NCBI GenBank assembly: GCA_040756905.1
Contig: JBFLYD010000048.1
Coordinates: 1 to 63,390 of the forward strand
Direction of reading: 5' to 3'
From: Acidobacteriota bacterium
GTDB taxonomy: Bacteria; Acidobacteriota; Aminicenantia; JBFLYD01
Length of the DNA: 63,390 nucleotides
The translations under genes were made by a program, and so were the position numbers. Shown piece by piece: positions 1 through 8,467 of this stretch. How positions within the stretch are numbered: the stretch's first letter is position 1; the number at the start of each line of letters is the position of its first letter. The notes under the pieces were generated by a model. The model did no database searches. It was given only the letters and a program-made list of their open reading frames with translations, and had not been told where the DNA came from.

Positions 1-95
1 AAATAACAGCTCAAACACCAGCTCAAAAAATTTTTTATCTTCATTTTCATATTATCTATAAAGCAATTTATGTGCCATATTTAAATTTTAATTTA

Positions 96-129
96 AAATA
101 TTGATAATAGATTATTTTTATCAATATTT
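96..129. repeat. AT-rich inverted repeat in a gene-free left edge
   Basis: The first 283 bases hold no gene. They are very AT-rich, and the only structure seen is a perfect 11-bp inverted repeat (96-106 and 119-129, arms AAATATTGATA/TATCAATATTT) around a 12-base loop. It lies downstream of the leftward flavoprotein gene and could act as a weak terminator or a protein-binding site. Neither role is proved. Confidence 0.3.
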
Positions 130-283
130 AAACTAATTAAAATTGCCATTTCTCCAAAAATTTGGATTTTTTAATTTAAAATCCAATATATTGGTTTTTT
201 TATCAATCAAAATCCCTCATTAACTATAAATTTTTAAAAAATACAAAATAAATTGTCTTTATTTTAAAACGAAAATATATTTT

Positions 284-1123
284 TCAAGAACTGAGGAATT
301 TTTTTTTCCTCTTAAAGATTTCTGGCAAATTCTTTCGAAATAAATCTTTTGTTCTGAGAATCCAGTTCTCAAAATGCTCTTCTATGTTCTTTTCTGTCCA
401 TCTGTGATTATTCATACTTTTTCCACTAAAAAGGAACCCCCCTTCTATTTCTTCCGCTTCAGATAAGCATATCGGGCAGCGAAATTTTCTTTCTTCTATT
501 CTTTCGAATATAGTTGAAAAACAAACAGGGCAGTGTTTGGAAATCTGATCAGAGTAACTCTTACGAACTGGATTTAAAGCAAGCTCGCATATTTTTCTTA
601 CAGTTTGTCGGACCCTGGATATTTGGTTATCATCCAATAAAACCTCTCCAGGTCCTGCTCCATAAACAATGAAACTTTCTTCTATCTTGAATCCAAGACC
701 AAGTAAAAATAAATTCATTGAAGGAAGCTGAAAAGAGTTCCAATCTATAGGGCTGGATACTCCTATGCTTGCGGAGGGTCTTAGATATAGTTTCTCATAA
801 TAAGGACGAATCAAAAGGAATCTGTCGATAAGCATTTTAAAATAACCAGGAATGCTCATCACATAAGTTGATGATATAAGAAGCAAAGCATCAGCTTTAA
901 CAATTTTATCCATCAGAGGATAGAAATCATCTTTTAAAGGACAGATTTCATCTTTGAATACACATCTCATACAACCATTACATTGTTCCAGTCGAAGATC
1001 TCTTAGATTGATTATCTCAGCTGTAACTGCTTCATTATTTAATGCCTCTTTTAAGGATAAAGAGGCTAATATATCTGAATTTCCTTTTTTTCGAAATGAT
1101 GCATTGAATATAATAAAATTCAT
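284..1123 (-). CDS. Iron-sulfur flavoprotein / NADPH-dependent FMN reductase family protein with C-terminal zinc ribbon
   Basis: A 279-residue cytoplasmic protein. The N-terminus (IIFNASFRKKGNSD) is the phosphate-binding loop of the flavodoxin-like FMN reductase fold. A cysteine cluster at about residues 49-61 (CNGCMRC then C) matches the compact Cys motif of archaeal-type iron-sulfur flavoproteins. The last third adds two CxxC pairs (CPVC, CPIC, about 200-220), a probable zinc ribbon not usual for the family. Its start codon overlaps the stop of the upstream serine hydrolase (ATGA, 1120-1123), so the two are probably translationally coupled. It probably moves electrons between a nicotinamide or ferredoxin donor and an unknown acceptor; the substrate cannot be read from sequence. 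Confidence 0.75.
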   Translation of the reverse strand: MNFIIFNASFRKKGNSDILASLSLKEALNNEAVTAEIINLRDLRLEQCNGCMRCVFKDEICPLKDDFYPLMDKIVKADALLLISSTYVMSIPGYFKMLIDRFLLIRPYYEKLYLRPSASIGVSSPIDWNSFQLPSMNLFLLGLGFKIEESFIVYGAGPGEVLLDDNQISRVRQTVRKICELALNPVRKSYSDQISKHCPVCFSTIFERIEERKFRCPICLSEAEEIEGGFLFSGKSMNNHRWTEKNIEEHFENWILRTKDLFRKNLPEIFKRKKKFLSS

Positions 1124-2682
1124 AGTTTATCTCCCTCTTTTCTTTCTTGCATTTTCTTTTCAGGCATTCTTGTAAAAATAATTTCTTTTACAGCTGGCTC
1201 CATCTGAATTGATACACTACTTATATTTCCTTTTATGTCAGTGGAGAAAGATGCCAGTTTAGTTGATCCAGTTGAATCATCCGTCAGTTCGAAAATATCA
1301 TAGTGGTAGTGCTTTACAGAAAAAGACATTGAATTAAAAGTTGCTTTTAAATCATCCCCTTCCTTCCTGATAGAGACAACTCCATATCCAGGATGTTCAA
1401 AATCTCCAGCATATTCTTCAAGGGGATGAGATGGCTTTGTATCTGGTTTTCTGTCTTTATCTTTATCTTTTTTTGCTTTTTCAGCTTCCTCTTTTGCTTT
1501 TGCCACTTCATCCTTTATGCGCTTGTTCCAAGGAATCTGGTCAAGCCCAAGGAAACGGTCATAGACATTGCAAGCGATAATCTCGGGAATCGGCGTGCCA
1601 CTCATGTTGGTAAGAATAACCACCCCGATTTTATCCCTGGGCATAAAAGTAACAAGGGCAGTAAAACCATCGATGCCTCCTCCATGGGAAATCATCAAGT
1701 GTCCTCTGTAAGCAGTGATCAGCCAGCCCATTCCATAACTTGCATAAAATAACTCATCATATTTAATAGGTTGCTGTATAACCATTTGAGGAAAATGAAT
1801 CTGAGCGAGATTTGCCTCTGAGATAATCTGGTTTTTACCAAACTTCCCTTTGTTTAGATTGAGCAAAATCCAGTTAGCCATTTCAGTTACATTGGAATTC
1901 ATGGAGCCAGCAGGACCCATGGCATCTATGTTTCTGAATGGAATTTCTTTGACTTCATTTTTTTCTTCCCTGTAAGGAAGAGCAAAGTCAGAGGCTTTTT
2001 GAGATTCATTTACAGAGAAATTGCTGTTTTTCATTCCCAATGGCTCAAGAATTCTTTTTTGAACAAATTCTTCCCAGGTTATGCCAGAGATTTGCTCGAC
2101 TAATAAACCTGCTGCCAGATACATGAGGTTTTGATACTGCCATACCAAACGAAAATCCTTACTTAGCTCCAGATACTGGAGGCGATCGAAAAGTTCTTTC
2201 CGAGTCAATGAAGAACCATACCATACTAAATCATGCCCTGGCAAGCCAGACCTGTGCGTAATTAAATCACAGGGTGTCATCCTCTCAGTTACAATAGGAT
2301 CGAATAGCTTGAAAGTAGGAAGATAATTCCTTACAGGTTTATCCCAGTCAAGTTTTCCTTCATCTACAAGGATTCCTAAAGAGACTGCAGTAAACGCTTT
2401 AGTACAGGACCCTATGGCAAAAAGAGTTTGAGGAGTTACCTTTAGTCCCTTTTTTACATCCCGAAGCCCGAATCCTTCAGATAATATTATCTCTCCGTCT
2501 TTTATGATTGCTATTGCAAGTCCCGGAACTTTCCATTCCTTCATGGTAACATTCACAAATTCACTAAAGCCTTTTAAAATTACCTTTTGTGAACTTTTCT
2601 GAGCATTGAGAGATGTAGGGATGAAAATAAGAAATAAAATAGCAACAAAAATTAAATTAAATTTAAAGAATATTTTTTTCAT
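1120..2682 (-). CDS. Secreted beta-lactamase-family serine hydrolase (class C/EstB type) with C-terminal DUF3471-like domain
   Basis: Start chosen at 2682, where AAGGAGG lies about 9 bases upstream; the longer frame to 2706 adds eight residues before a clean signal peptide (MKKIFFKFNLIFVAILFLIF). The catalytic core has the SxxK motif in GSCTKAFTAVS, a YxN motif in WQYQNLMYLAAG, and an HGG motif in ISHGGGIDGF, as in class C beta-lactamases, D-aminopeptidases and EstB esterases. A charged Lys/Asp linker (about residue 400) leads to a C-terminal beta domain (HPLEEYAGDFEHPGYG) typical of Pab87/DUF3471 peptidases. Likely a periplasmic peptidase or esterase; resistance activity is not implied. Coupled by a 4-base overlap to the downstream flavoprotein. 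Confidence 0.85.
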   Translation of the reverse strand: MKKIFFKFNLIFVAILFLIFIPTSLNAQKSSQKVILKGFSEFVNVTMKEWKVPGLAIAIIKDGEIILSEGFGLRDVKKGLKVTPQTLFAIGSCTKAFTAVSLGILVDEGKLDWDKPVRNYLPTFKLFDPIVTERMTPCDLITHRSGLPGHDLVWYGSSLTRKELFDRLQYLELSKDFRLVWQYQNLMYLAAGLLVEQISGITWEEFVQKRILEPLGMKNSNFSVNESQKASDFALPYREEKNEVKEIPFRNIDAMGPAGSMNSNVTEMANWILLNLNKGKFGKNQIISEANLAQIHFPQMVIQQPIKYDELFYASYGMGWLITAYRGHLMISHGGGIDGFTALVTFMPRDKIGVVILTNMSGTPIPEIIACNVYDRFLGLDQIPWNKRIKDEVAKAKEEAEKAKKDKDKDRKPDTKPSHPLEEYAGDFEHPGYGVVSIRKEGDDLKATFNSMSFSVKHYHYDIFELTDDSTGSTKLASFSTDIKGNISSVSIQMEPAVKEIIFTRMPEKKMQERKEGDKL

Positions 2683-2891
2683 GGCAGAACCCTCCTTCTT
2701 CAACAAATATTAATACAAATGAAGAGCAATTTTTATTCAAATTTAAAAAATAAACTATATCGAAGGAAAAATATCAAGTCAATTCCTTCATTATCATCCC
2801 TAATTTGAGTATACAGCCTTTATGTTATTGACTTTGTTTATTTCGTGTGTTATCCATTGACACTTAGTTAGCCTTAAAAGGAGGTCTTATA

Positions 2892-4727
2892 ATGAAAGGA
2901 TGGACTGGTTACATATTAAGAATTGATCTATCTTCAAAGAAAGTTAAACAAGAATCATTTGATGAAGAATTTGCAAAGAAATGGGTAGGAGGAAGGGGCT
3001 TTGCCATAAAAATTCTATGGGATGAGTTAAAACCAGGAATCGACCCATTAGGACCGGAGAATAAATTCATAGTAGCATTAGGACCCATTGCAGGAGTACC
3101 TGCACCAAACACTGGTAAAACAGTTGTTGCAGCGAAATCTCCTCTCACTGGAGGTTATGGCGATGGGAATCTGGGCTCCTGGGTGACAGAACAGTTAAGG
3201 AAGGCTGGGTATGAAGCCATTATTGTAGAGGGGAAGGCAAATTCTCCAACATATATTTATATTGAAGATGAGAAGGTAGAATTCCTCCCCGCTAATGAGA
3301 TCTGGGGCAAGGGCTCCTACGAAACCATAGAATGGCTCAATAAAAAATATGGTAAAAGAGCAGGAATCCTTACAATAGGGCAGGCTGGGGAAAACAAGGT
3401 CTTGTATTCCATAATTCGAAGCATGGAAGGAAGAGCAGGAGGAAGACCTGGCATGGGAGCTGTAATGGGCTCAAAGAATCTAAAGGCAATTGTGGTGAAG
3501 GGGACAAAAGAAATGCCTGTTTCAGACCCCGGGGGAATGAGAAAACTTGGGTTGGATGATTTGAGAAAAGTAGGAGAGATGGATAAGAAATCTGGATGGT
3601 CTGAACAGGGAACCACAGGGATTTTAGCCTGGGTTAATGAAGTAGCTGCATTACCAGTAAGAAATATGAGGAGGACATCCCATAAAGATGCTTGGAGATT
3701 GGATGGAGAAAGGCTCAATGCTGCCCGAATTGCAACTTATGGATGCCCGAATTGCACTATGCGATGCGGAATTACAATACTGGATACAGATAAGAATAAA
3801 GCAGAAATGGATTATGAAAATATTGGAATGCTGGGAAGCAATCTTGAAATTTTTGACCTCGCTCAGGTAGGTTCTTTAAACTATCTATGCGATGACTTTG
3901 GACTGGACACAATATCAGCAGGAGGAGTTTTAGCTTTTTATGCAGATGCCATTGATCAAGGCGTAGAAAAAAATGACTTCAAATTTGGAGATCCAGAAAA
4001 GGCAAAAGAACTTTTAAAAAAGATAGCCTTGAAAAAAGATGAAGGAGAACTCCTTGCCCTTGGAACAATGAAGATGGCTGAAAAGATAGGAAAAGACTCA
4101 GATGCATATGCTATGCATGTTAAAGGCCTGGAAATTTCCGCTTATAATTGTAAGTTTGTTCCTGGAATGGCTCTTGCCTATGGAACATCTGCTATCGGTG
4201 CTCATCATAAGGAAGCCTGGATTATTCTTTATGAGATAACTGAAACCCAGAGGGAGTCTTATGGAATTGAAAAGGCAAAAAAGGTGATAGATTTACAGAG
4301 AATCCGTGGAGGGCTTTTTGAAGTTATAGTTTCCTGTAGATTTCCATGGGTTGAATTAGGATGGGAACTTAATCATTACCCTGAATACTTCAAAAAGGCT
4401 ACAGGACTTGATTGGACTCTTAACGATTTCTGGAAGGTAAGCGATAGAATATATAACCTCATAAGAGCATTCTGGGTCAGAGAGTTTCCAGACTGGGACA
4501 GGAAAAGAGATTATCCTCCCAAAATCTGGTTCGATCCTGCAAATGCAGACAAAGAAGGGCAAATCGCTGGAAAAATCTTAGAATATGATAAATACAATCA
4601 ATTGCTCGATCTATATTACAAATTAAGAGGCTGGGATAAAAAGGGAATTCCTAAAAAAACGACAATGAGAGAATCTGGTCTGATTGAGGAAAGCGAGGAA
4701 CTCGAGAAATATGTTCAACTGGAATAA
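2892..4727 (+). CDS. Tungsten-type aldehyde:ferredoxin oxidoreductase (AOR family)
   Basis: A 611-residue protein of normal AOR length, preceded by AAAAGGAGG. It would oxidise aldehydes to carboxylates with ferredoxin as acceptor, using a tungsto- or molybdo-bispterin and one [4Fe-4S] cluster. The N-terminal domain shows the pterin-binding signature (WVGGRGFA, GPNTGKT-like region, SPLTGGYGDGNLG). Cluster cysteines are seen as CxxCxxxC at 285-292 (CPNCTMRC), with a later Cys in IVSCRFPWVELG as the probable fourth ligand. HVKGLEISAYN and GTSAIGAHHKEAW are typical AOR C-terminal segments. The gene stands alone, facing a convergent methyltransferase gene. The substrate is undefined: peptide-fermentation aldehydes are the usual role, but benzoyl-CoA reductase-type relatives exist. 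Confidence 0.92.
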   Translation: MKGWTGYILRIDLSSKKVKQESFDEEFAKKWVGGRGFAIKILWDELKPGIDPLGPENKFIVALGPIAGVPAPNTGKTVVAAKSPLTGGYGDGNLGSWVTEQLRKAGYEAIIVEGKANSPTYIYIEDEKVEFLPANEIWGKGSYETIEWLNKKYGKRAGILTIGQAGENKVLYSIIRSMEGRAGGRPGMGAVMGSKNLKAIVVKGTKEMPVSDPGGMRKLGLDDLRKVGEMDKKSGWSEQGTTGILAWVNEVAALPVRNMRRTSHKDAWRLDGERLNAARIATYGCPNCTMRCGITILDTDKNKAEMDYENIGMLGSNLEIFDLAQVGSLNYLCDDFGLDTISAGGVLAFYADAIDQGVEKNDFKFGDPEKAKELLKKIALKKDEGELLALGTMKMAEKIGKDSDAYAMHVKGLEISAYNCKFVPGMALAYGTSAIGAHHKEAWIILYEITETQRESYGIEKAKKVIDLQRIRGGLFEVIVSCRFPWVELGWELNHYPEYFKKATGLDWTLNDFWKVSDRIYNLIRAFWVREFPDWDRKRDYPPKIWFDPANADKEGQIAGKILEYDKYNQLLDLYYKLRGWDKKGIPKKTTMRESGLIEESEELEKYVQLE

Positions 4728-4759
4728 TTTATAAGGTTACCATCAGGAATACTCTAAAC

Positions 4760-5368
4760 TTAAAAATAATTTTCTACATAGCTGATAAATTCAACAATTA
4801 AAGGAATTATAATTATCGCCCATAAACTTCTAAATCCTATATTTTTTCTTGCTTCTTTGATAGAAAATCTCGATGTTTTTAATGCTGATGGAATCAAAAA
4901 AATATTCGGGATAATTCTTGGCGTTGCATAAGCATAAGAATAATATGACTCAGGAAAATGTTTTTTCAAATTTTCCTCTTCATGTAACATTCTTGGATAA
5001 TAAATTGTTAAATACATAATAATAAATATGAAAATTCCGATTTTATCATTTCCAATTGCAAGGAAATAAGAGAAATAAATCAGGAGAGTTCCCAAATAAA
5101 GTGGATGTCTGATAATCCTGTAAGGTCCACTTGTTGTGACCTCTTTATATTTCTTAATATTTCCAGCAGCCCAGATCCGAATCCAGATGCCTGCTAAAAT
5201 TAACAACCATAGATATATGAAAACACCTGAAAAATCAATTTTTAATAAACTTACTGATTTTGTTTTTTCAAAGAGATTGATTATTACAGCAATCAGTGCA
5301 AAAACAAAGCTGAATTCGCCTCTTTTCTTACCTATCCAGCGAAAAAATCTTCCATAAAATATTTTCAA
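4760..5368 (-). CDS. Isoprenylcysteine carboxyl methyltransferase-family membrane protein
   Basis: A 202-residue integral membrane protein with about five hydrophobic segments. The family signature is clear: SGPYRIIRHPLYLG (about 95-108), followed by EEENLKKHFPESYYSYA, the SAM-contacting helix and conserved E/Y/Y of the ICMT/PEMT superfamily. Bacterial members methylate small or lipid-like substrates, and the target here is unknown. It is convergent with the AOR gene, with 32 bases between stops. A 252-base AT-rich gap follows before the next rightward gene. Confidence 0.8.
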   Translation of the reverse strand: MKIFYGRFFRWIGKKRGEFSFVFALIAVIINLFEKTKSVSLLKIDFSGVFIYLWLLILAGIWIRIWAAGNIKKYKEVTTSGPYRIIRHPLYLGTLLIYFSYFLAIGNDKIGIFIFIIMYLTIYYPRMLHEEENLKKHFPESYYSYAYATPRIIPNIFLIPSALKTSRFSIKEARKNIGFRSLWAIIIIPLIVEFISYVENYF

Positions 5369-5620
5369 GTTGTTATCTCGGGTGATTTATTTACATAAAT
5401 AAATTTTTCTCATAAATTCTTTAAAAACATGAATAAGCACTTTTCCATAAATTTTAAATTTAAGATATTATACTTTTTAAGAGAATAATACAACCTTTCA
5501 ATAAGACTTTATATATTGTTTAAACCTTTATCTTTTTTTGATATTATTATCCTATATTCAAATAAATATGAAAGAAAGTTTAAAAGATAGGAAATAAATT
5601 AATATTGAGGAGGAATAATA

Positions 5621-6925
5621 ATGATTCACTCCAGAAGAAATTTTCTAAAACATTTTGCAGGGCTTGGTGGATTAATAACAGCCACAGCAATGTTCTCACC
5701 TGATGTTATAAAAAAAGTGAATGCTGCAACATTAAAATTAAAAGAAAAAACTCCTGAACAGGTCGCTCAGGATGAAGATTTCTGGTTTGAAATTCAACAG
5801 GCATTCACAATAGATAGGAGCATTATAAACCTTAACAACGGCGGCGTCCATCCTTCGCCAAGAATTGTCCAGGAAGCAGTTAAAGAATACATGGATTTTG
5901 GGGAGAAATCACCCACATACACAATGTGGCAGGTTATACAGCCCTTAAAGGAAGTAACGCGCACAAAACTTGCTCAAATGTTCGATTGCTCTCCTGAAGA
6001 AATTGCGATTACCCGTAATTCAACAGAAGCATTGGACATTATTCTCCTTGGGTTCCCTCTGAAACCCGGGGATGAAATTCTTACAACGACTCAGGATTAT
6101 CCCTCTATGCAGAATGCATTAAATCAAAGAGAAAAAAGAGAGGGTATTGTCATAAAGCGAGTCACTTACCCTTCTCCCCCTTCTGACTTAATGGAAATAG
6201 TAGAAGCTATAGAAAAGGGTATTTCTTCAAAAACAAAGCTTATACTTATATGCCATATGGTCAACATAACAGGACAAATTCTTCCTGTTAAAGAAATATG
6301 TAAAATTGCTCATAATAAGGGAATAGAGGTAGTCGTTGATGCAGCTCATACATTTGCTCACATAGATCATAAAGTTTCAGATTTAGAGTGTGACTACTAC
6401 GGAACAAGTCTTCATAAATGGCTTATGGCTCCAAAGGGAACTGGGTTTCTTTATGTTAAAAAGGACAAGATTAAAAAAATATGGCCACTTTTCCCTCCTC
6501 AAGACCCCCTCAGTGATGACATTAGAAAATTCGAGGCTATTGGAACTCATCAGGTTGCTATAGAACTTGGAATCGATGAAGCTATTGCATTTCATAATGG
6601 AATAGGCTCAAAAAGAAAAGAAGCTCGATTTCGCTTCCTGAAAGATTACTGGGCAAAGAGATTGATGGAGATTCCTCAGGTAAAATTCCGTGTTTCTCTT
6701 GACCCAGCTCACTCATGTGGTCTGGCAAATTTTTATGTGGAAGGAATCGATCCTGTTAAACTATCAGAAGTTCTTTTCAATAAACATCATATAGTTGTTA
6801 CACCAATTACTCATGAAGAAGTTCCTGGAATCAGGGTTACTCCGAGCCTTTATACGCGCCTTGAGGAACTTGATTTATTTATCGATGCAGTTACTTATTA
6901 CATTAATAAAGGTCTTCCTTCATAA
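5621..6925 (+). CDS. Tat-exported class V aminotransferase (isopenicillin-N-epimerase/cysteine desulfurase-like)
   Basis: 434 residues after a strong GAGGAGG site. The N-terminus, HSRRNFLKHFAGLGG, matches the twin-arginine consensus SRRxFLK, so the protein should be folded with its PLP and exported. The body is a fold-type I PLP enzyme: NNGGVHPSP at the substrate loop, TRNSTEALD, VDAAHTFAHID (cofactor Asp), and GTSLHKWLMAPKGTGF with the Schiff-base Lys. Family members act as epimerases, C-S lyases or desulfurases; the reaction here is not determinable. No partner gene is adjacent. The Tat signal is unusual for PLP enzymes but recurs in this subfamily. Confidence 0.88.
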   Translation: MIHSRRNFLKHFAGLGGLITATAMFSPDVIKKVNAATLKLKEKTPEQVAQDEDFWFEIQQAFTIDRSIINLNNGGVHPSPRIVQEAVKEYMDFGEKSPTYTMWQVIQPLKEVTRTKLAQMFDCSPEEIAITRNSTEALDIILLGFPLKPGDEILTTTQDYPSMQNALNQREKREGIVIKRVTYPSPPSDLMEIVEAIEKGISSKTKLILICHMVNITGQILPVKEICKIAHNKGIEVVVDAAHTFAHIDHKVSDLECDYYGTSLHKWLMAPKGTGFLYVKKDKIKKIWPLFPPQDPLSDDIRKFEAIGTHQVAIELGIDEAIAFHNGIGSKRKEARFRFLKDYWAKRLMEIPQVKFRVSLDPAHSCGLANFYVEGIDPVKLSEVLFNKHHIVVTPITHEEVPGIRVTPSLYTRLEELDLFIDAVTYYINKGLPS

Positions 6926-6938
6926 AAAAAGAGATTAA

Positions 6939-7111
6939 CCTAATTTGAGCGATTCTTATCGATAATTGCTTTTAAAGGCACTGGATTCCTGCTGGAGTTT
7001 ACCTTCATGAAAATGGGGGCAGGAATGAATTAAACACTCATCAGTTGAAACTGTCATTCCCGCGAAAGCGTAAATCCAGAAGACTTCCTTAATAAAATCG
7101 CTCAATTTAGG
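6939..7111. repeat. 173-bp element with 16-bp terminal inverted repeats
   Basis: CCTAATTTGAGCGATT (6939-6954) is the inverse of AATCGCTCAATTTAGG (7096-7111) with one mismatch. The interior holds partial palindromes of the widespread CATTCCCGCGAAAGCG...ATCCAG family, also seen at 26.58 kb. There is no coding capacity. It looks like a non-autonomous (MITE-like) or REP-like intergenic repeat and fills about half of the 337-base gap between the aminotransferase and adenylyltransferase genes. The rest of that gap shows nothing recognisable. Confidence 0.6.
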
Positions 7112-7262
7112 ATTAAATTAAAGTTTTGGAGTAATTAAAAGTTAAATTAAATTATCTTCCCCCATAAGTTTACCTGCTTACTCAGTTGTCATTTAACTGT
7201 GAATAAATGTAAAATCAATTCTAAGGGTTAGAATAAAAATTAAAATCGCATGGGGTAGAATA

Positions 7263-8294
7263 ATGGAAAAAAAAGATTTATTGAGGTATTCAAGACAGAC
7301 TATTCATGAAAAGATTGGAATTGAGGGGCAAAAAAAACTGAAGAACAGTTTCATCGCAATAATAGGTTGCGGAGGGCTTGGCTCCAATGTGGCAGATCAT
7401 CTGGCAAGGGCAGGAGTCGGAAAGATAAAAATTATCGATAGAGATTTTGTGGAGATTGAAAACTTACAAAGACAGGTTTTATTTGATGAAGACGATGTTA
7501 AAAATAACCTTCCTAAAGCAATCGCTGCAGCAGAAAAAATTAAGAAAATAAATTCAGAAGTTGAAATCGAGCCAGTGGTTACGGATTTTAATTTTACAAA
7601 CGCAGAAAATCTTATCAAAGGAGTGGATTTAGTCATCGATGGGCTTGATAATTTCGAGACTCGGTTCTTGATAAATGAAGCATGTGTAAAAAATAACATT
7701 CCCTGGATATATGGGACATGCGTCAGCTCATATGGTTTCATAATGAACATCATTCCTCATAAAACCCCTTGCCTGAGATGTATTCTTGACCCTGTCTCTC
7801 CAGGTCAATCTTTCACCTGTGAAACAGTAGGGATACTCGGGCCAACAGCTTCAACAATAGCTTCCCTTGAAAGTGTTGAAGCGATTAAATTCCTTCTTGG
7901 GAATTTAGACGCACTAAACAAAAATTTAACTTTTATCGATATATGGACAGATGAATTTGAAAAAATCGATACTTCCAGAATGAAAAAAGAAGACTGTTCT
8001 GTATGTGTTCAAAAAAAATTTGATATTTTGGAGCAGAAAAAATCAGCATCGATTTCTTCCCTCTGCGGAAGGAATGCTGTTCAGATTATCCCATCAACAG
8101 ACAAAATGGTAAATTTGGTAAACATATCAAAAAGGCTGGAAAATCTTGGAAAAGTGTTTGTAAGTGAACATATATTAATATTCAAAATAAATGAATATGA
8201 AATAACTTTGTTTCCAGATGGAAGGGCCATCATCAAAGGAACTGATAACGAATCAGTTGCTAAAAAAATTTATACTCAATATATAGGGATGTAA
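7263..8294 (+). CDS. E1-like adenylyltransferase (ThiF/MoeB/HesA family)
   Basis: 343 residues. RYSRQTIHEKIGIEGQKKL and the ATP-binding loop IIGCGGLGSNVADHLARAGVG (about 33-53) are diagnostic of enzymes that adenylate the C-terminal glycine of ubiquitin-like sulfur carriers. The zinc site is two CxxC pairs, CLRC and CSVC. The cysteine of SFTCETVGILGP is the candidate catalytic thiol. A C-terminal extension of about 80 residues, starting near CGRNAVQI, is found in many ThiF/MoeB proteins. It could serve molybdopterin/tungstopterin assembly, which would suit the nearby AOR, or thiamine or cysteine synthesis. No sulfur-carrier gene is adjacent, so the pathway is inference. Confidence 0.88.
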   Translation: MEKKDLLRYSRQTIHEKIGIEGQKKLKNSFIAIIGCGGLGSNVADHLARAGVGKIKIIDRDFVEIENLQRQVLFDEDDVKNNLPKAIAAAEKIKKINSEVEIEPVVTDFNFTNAENLIKGVDLVIDGLDNFETRFLINEACVKNNIPWIYGTCVSSYGFIMNIIPHKTPCLRCILDPVSPGQSFTCETVGILGPTASTIASLESVEAIKFLLGNLDALNKNLTFIDIWTDEFEKIDTSRMKKEDCSVCVQKKFDILEQKKSASISSLCGRNAVQIIPSTDKMVNLVNISKRLENLGKVFVSEHILIFKINEYEITLFPDGRAIIKGTDNESVAKKIYTQYIGM

Positions 8295-8439
8295 TACTAA
8301 CGCACTAATATTTGTTACATCTTACTCGTTTTCCCCCTCACCCCCGTATCAAGTACGGGGCAGGCTTCAATCCTCTCCCCTGAGGGGAGAGGGAGGGGTG
8401 AGGGGATAGGAATGCATCAGAATTAAATGCGTTTGTATT
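8293..8439. repeat. Palindromic intergenic repeat (GGGGAGAGG family) with outer inverted repeats
   Basis: The core has CCCCCTCACCCCC (from 8333) inverted as GGGGTGAGGGG (to about 8405), and inside it the palindrome CCTCTCCCCTGAGGGGAGAGG. Outer arms AATACTAACGCA (8293-8304) and TGCGTTTGTATT (8428-8439) are inverse with one mismatch. Related GGGGAGAGG palindromes occur at 29.73, 30.12 and 30.84 kb. It lies between convergent genes and could also help terminate them. Confidence 0.65.
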
Positions 8440-8467
8440 AGTTTAATAAATATTTAGATTGTAAAAT

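Noticed and set aside
1120-2682. Antibiotic-resistance beta-lactamase
   Set aside because: The class C-like motifs are shared by peptidases and esterases, and the DUF3471-like domain is typical of those, so resistance is not supported.
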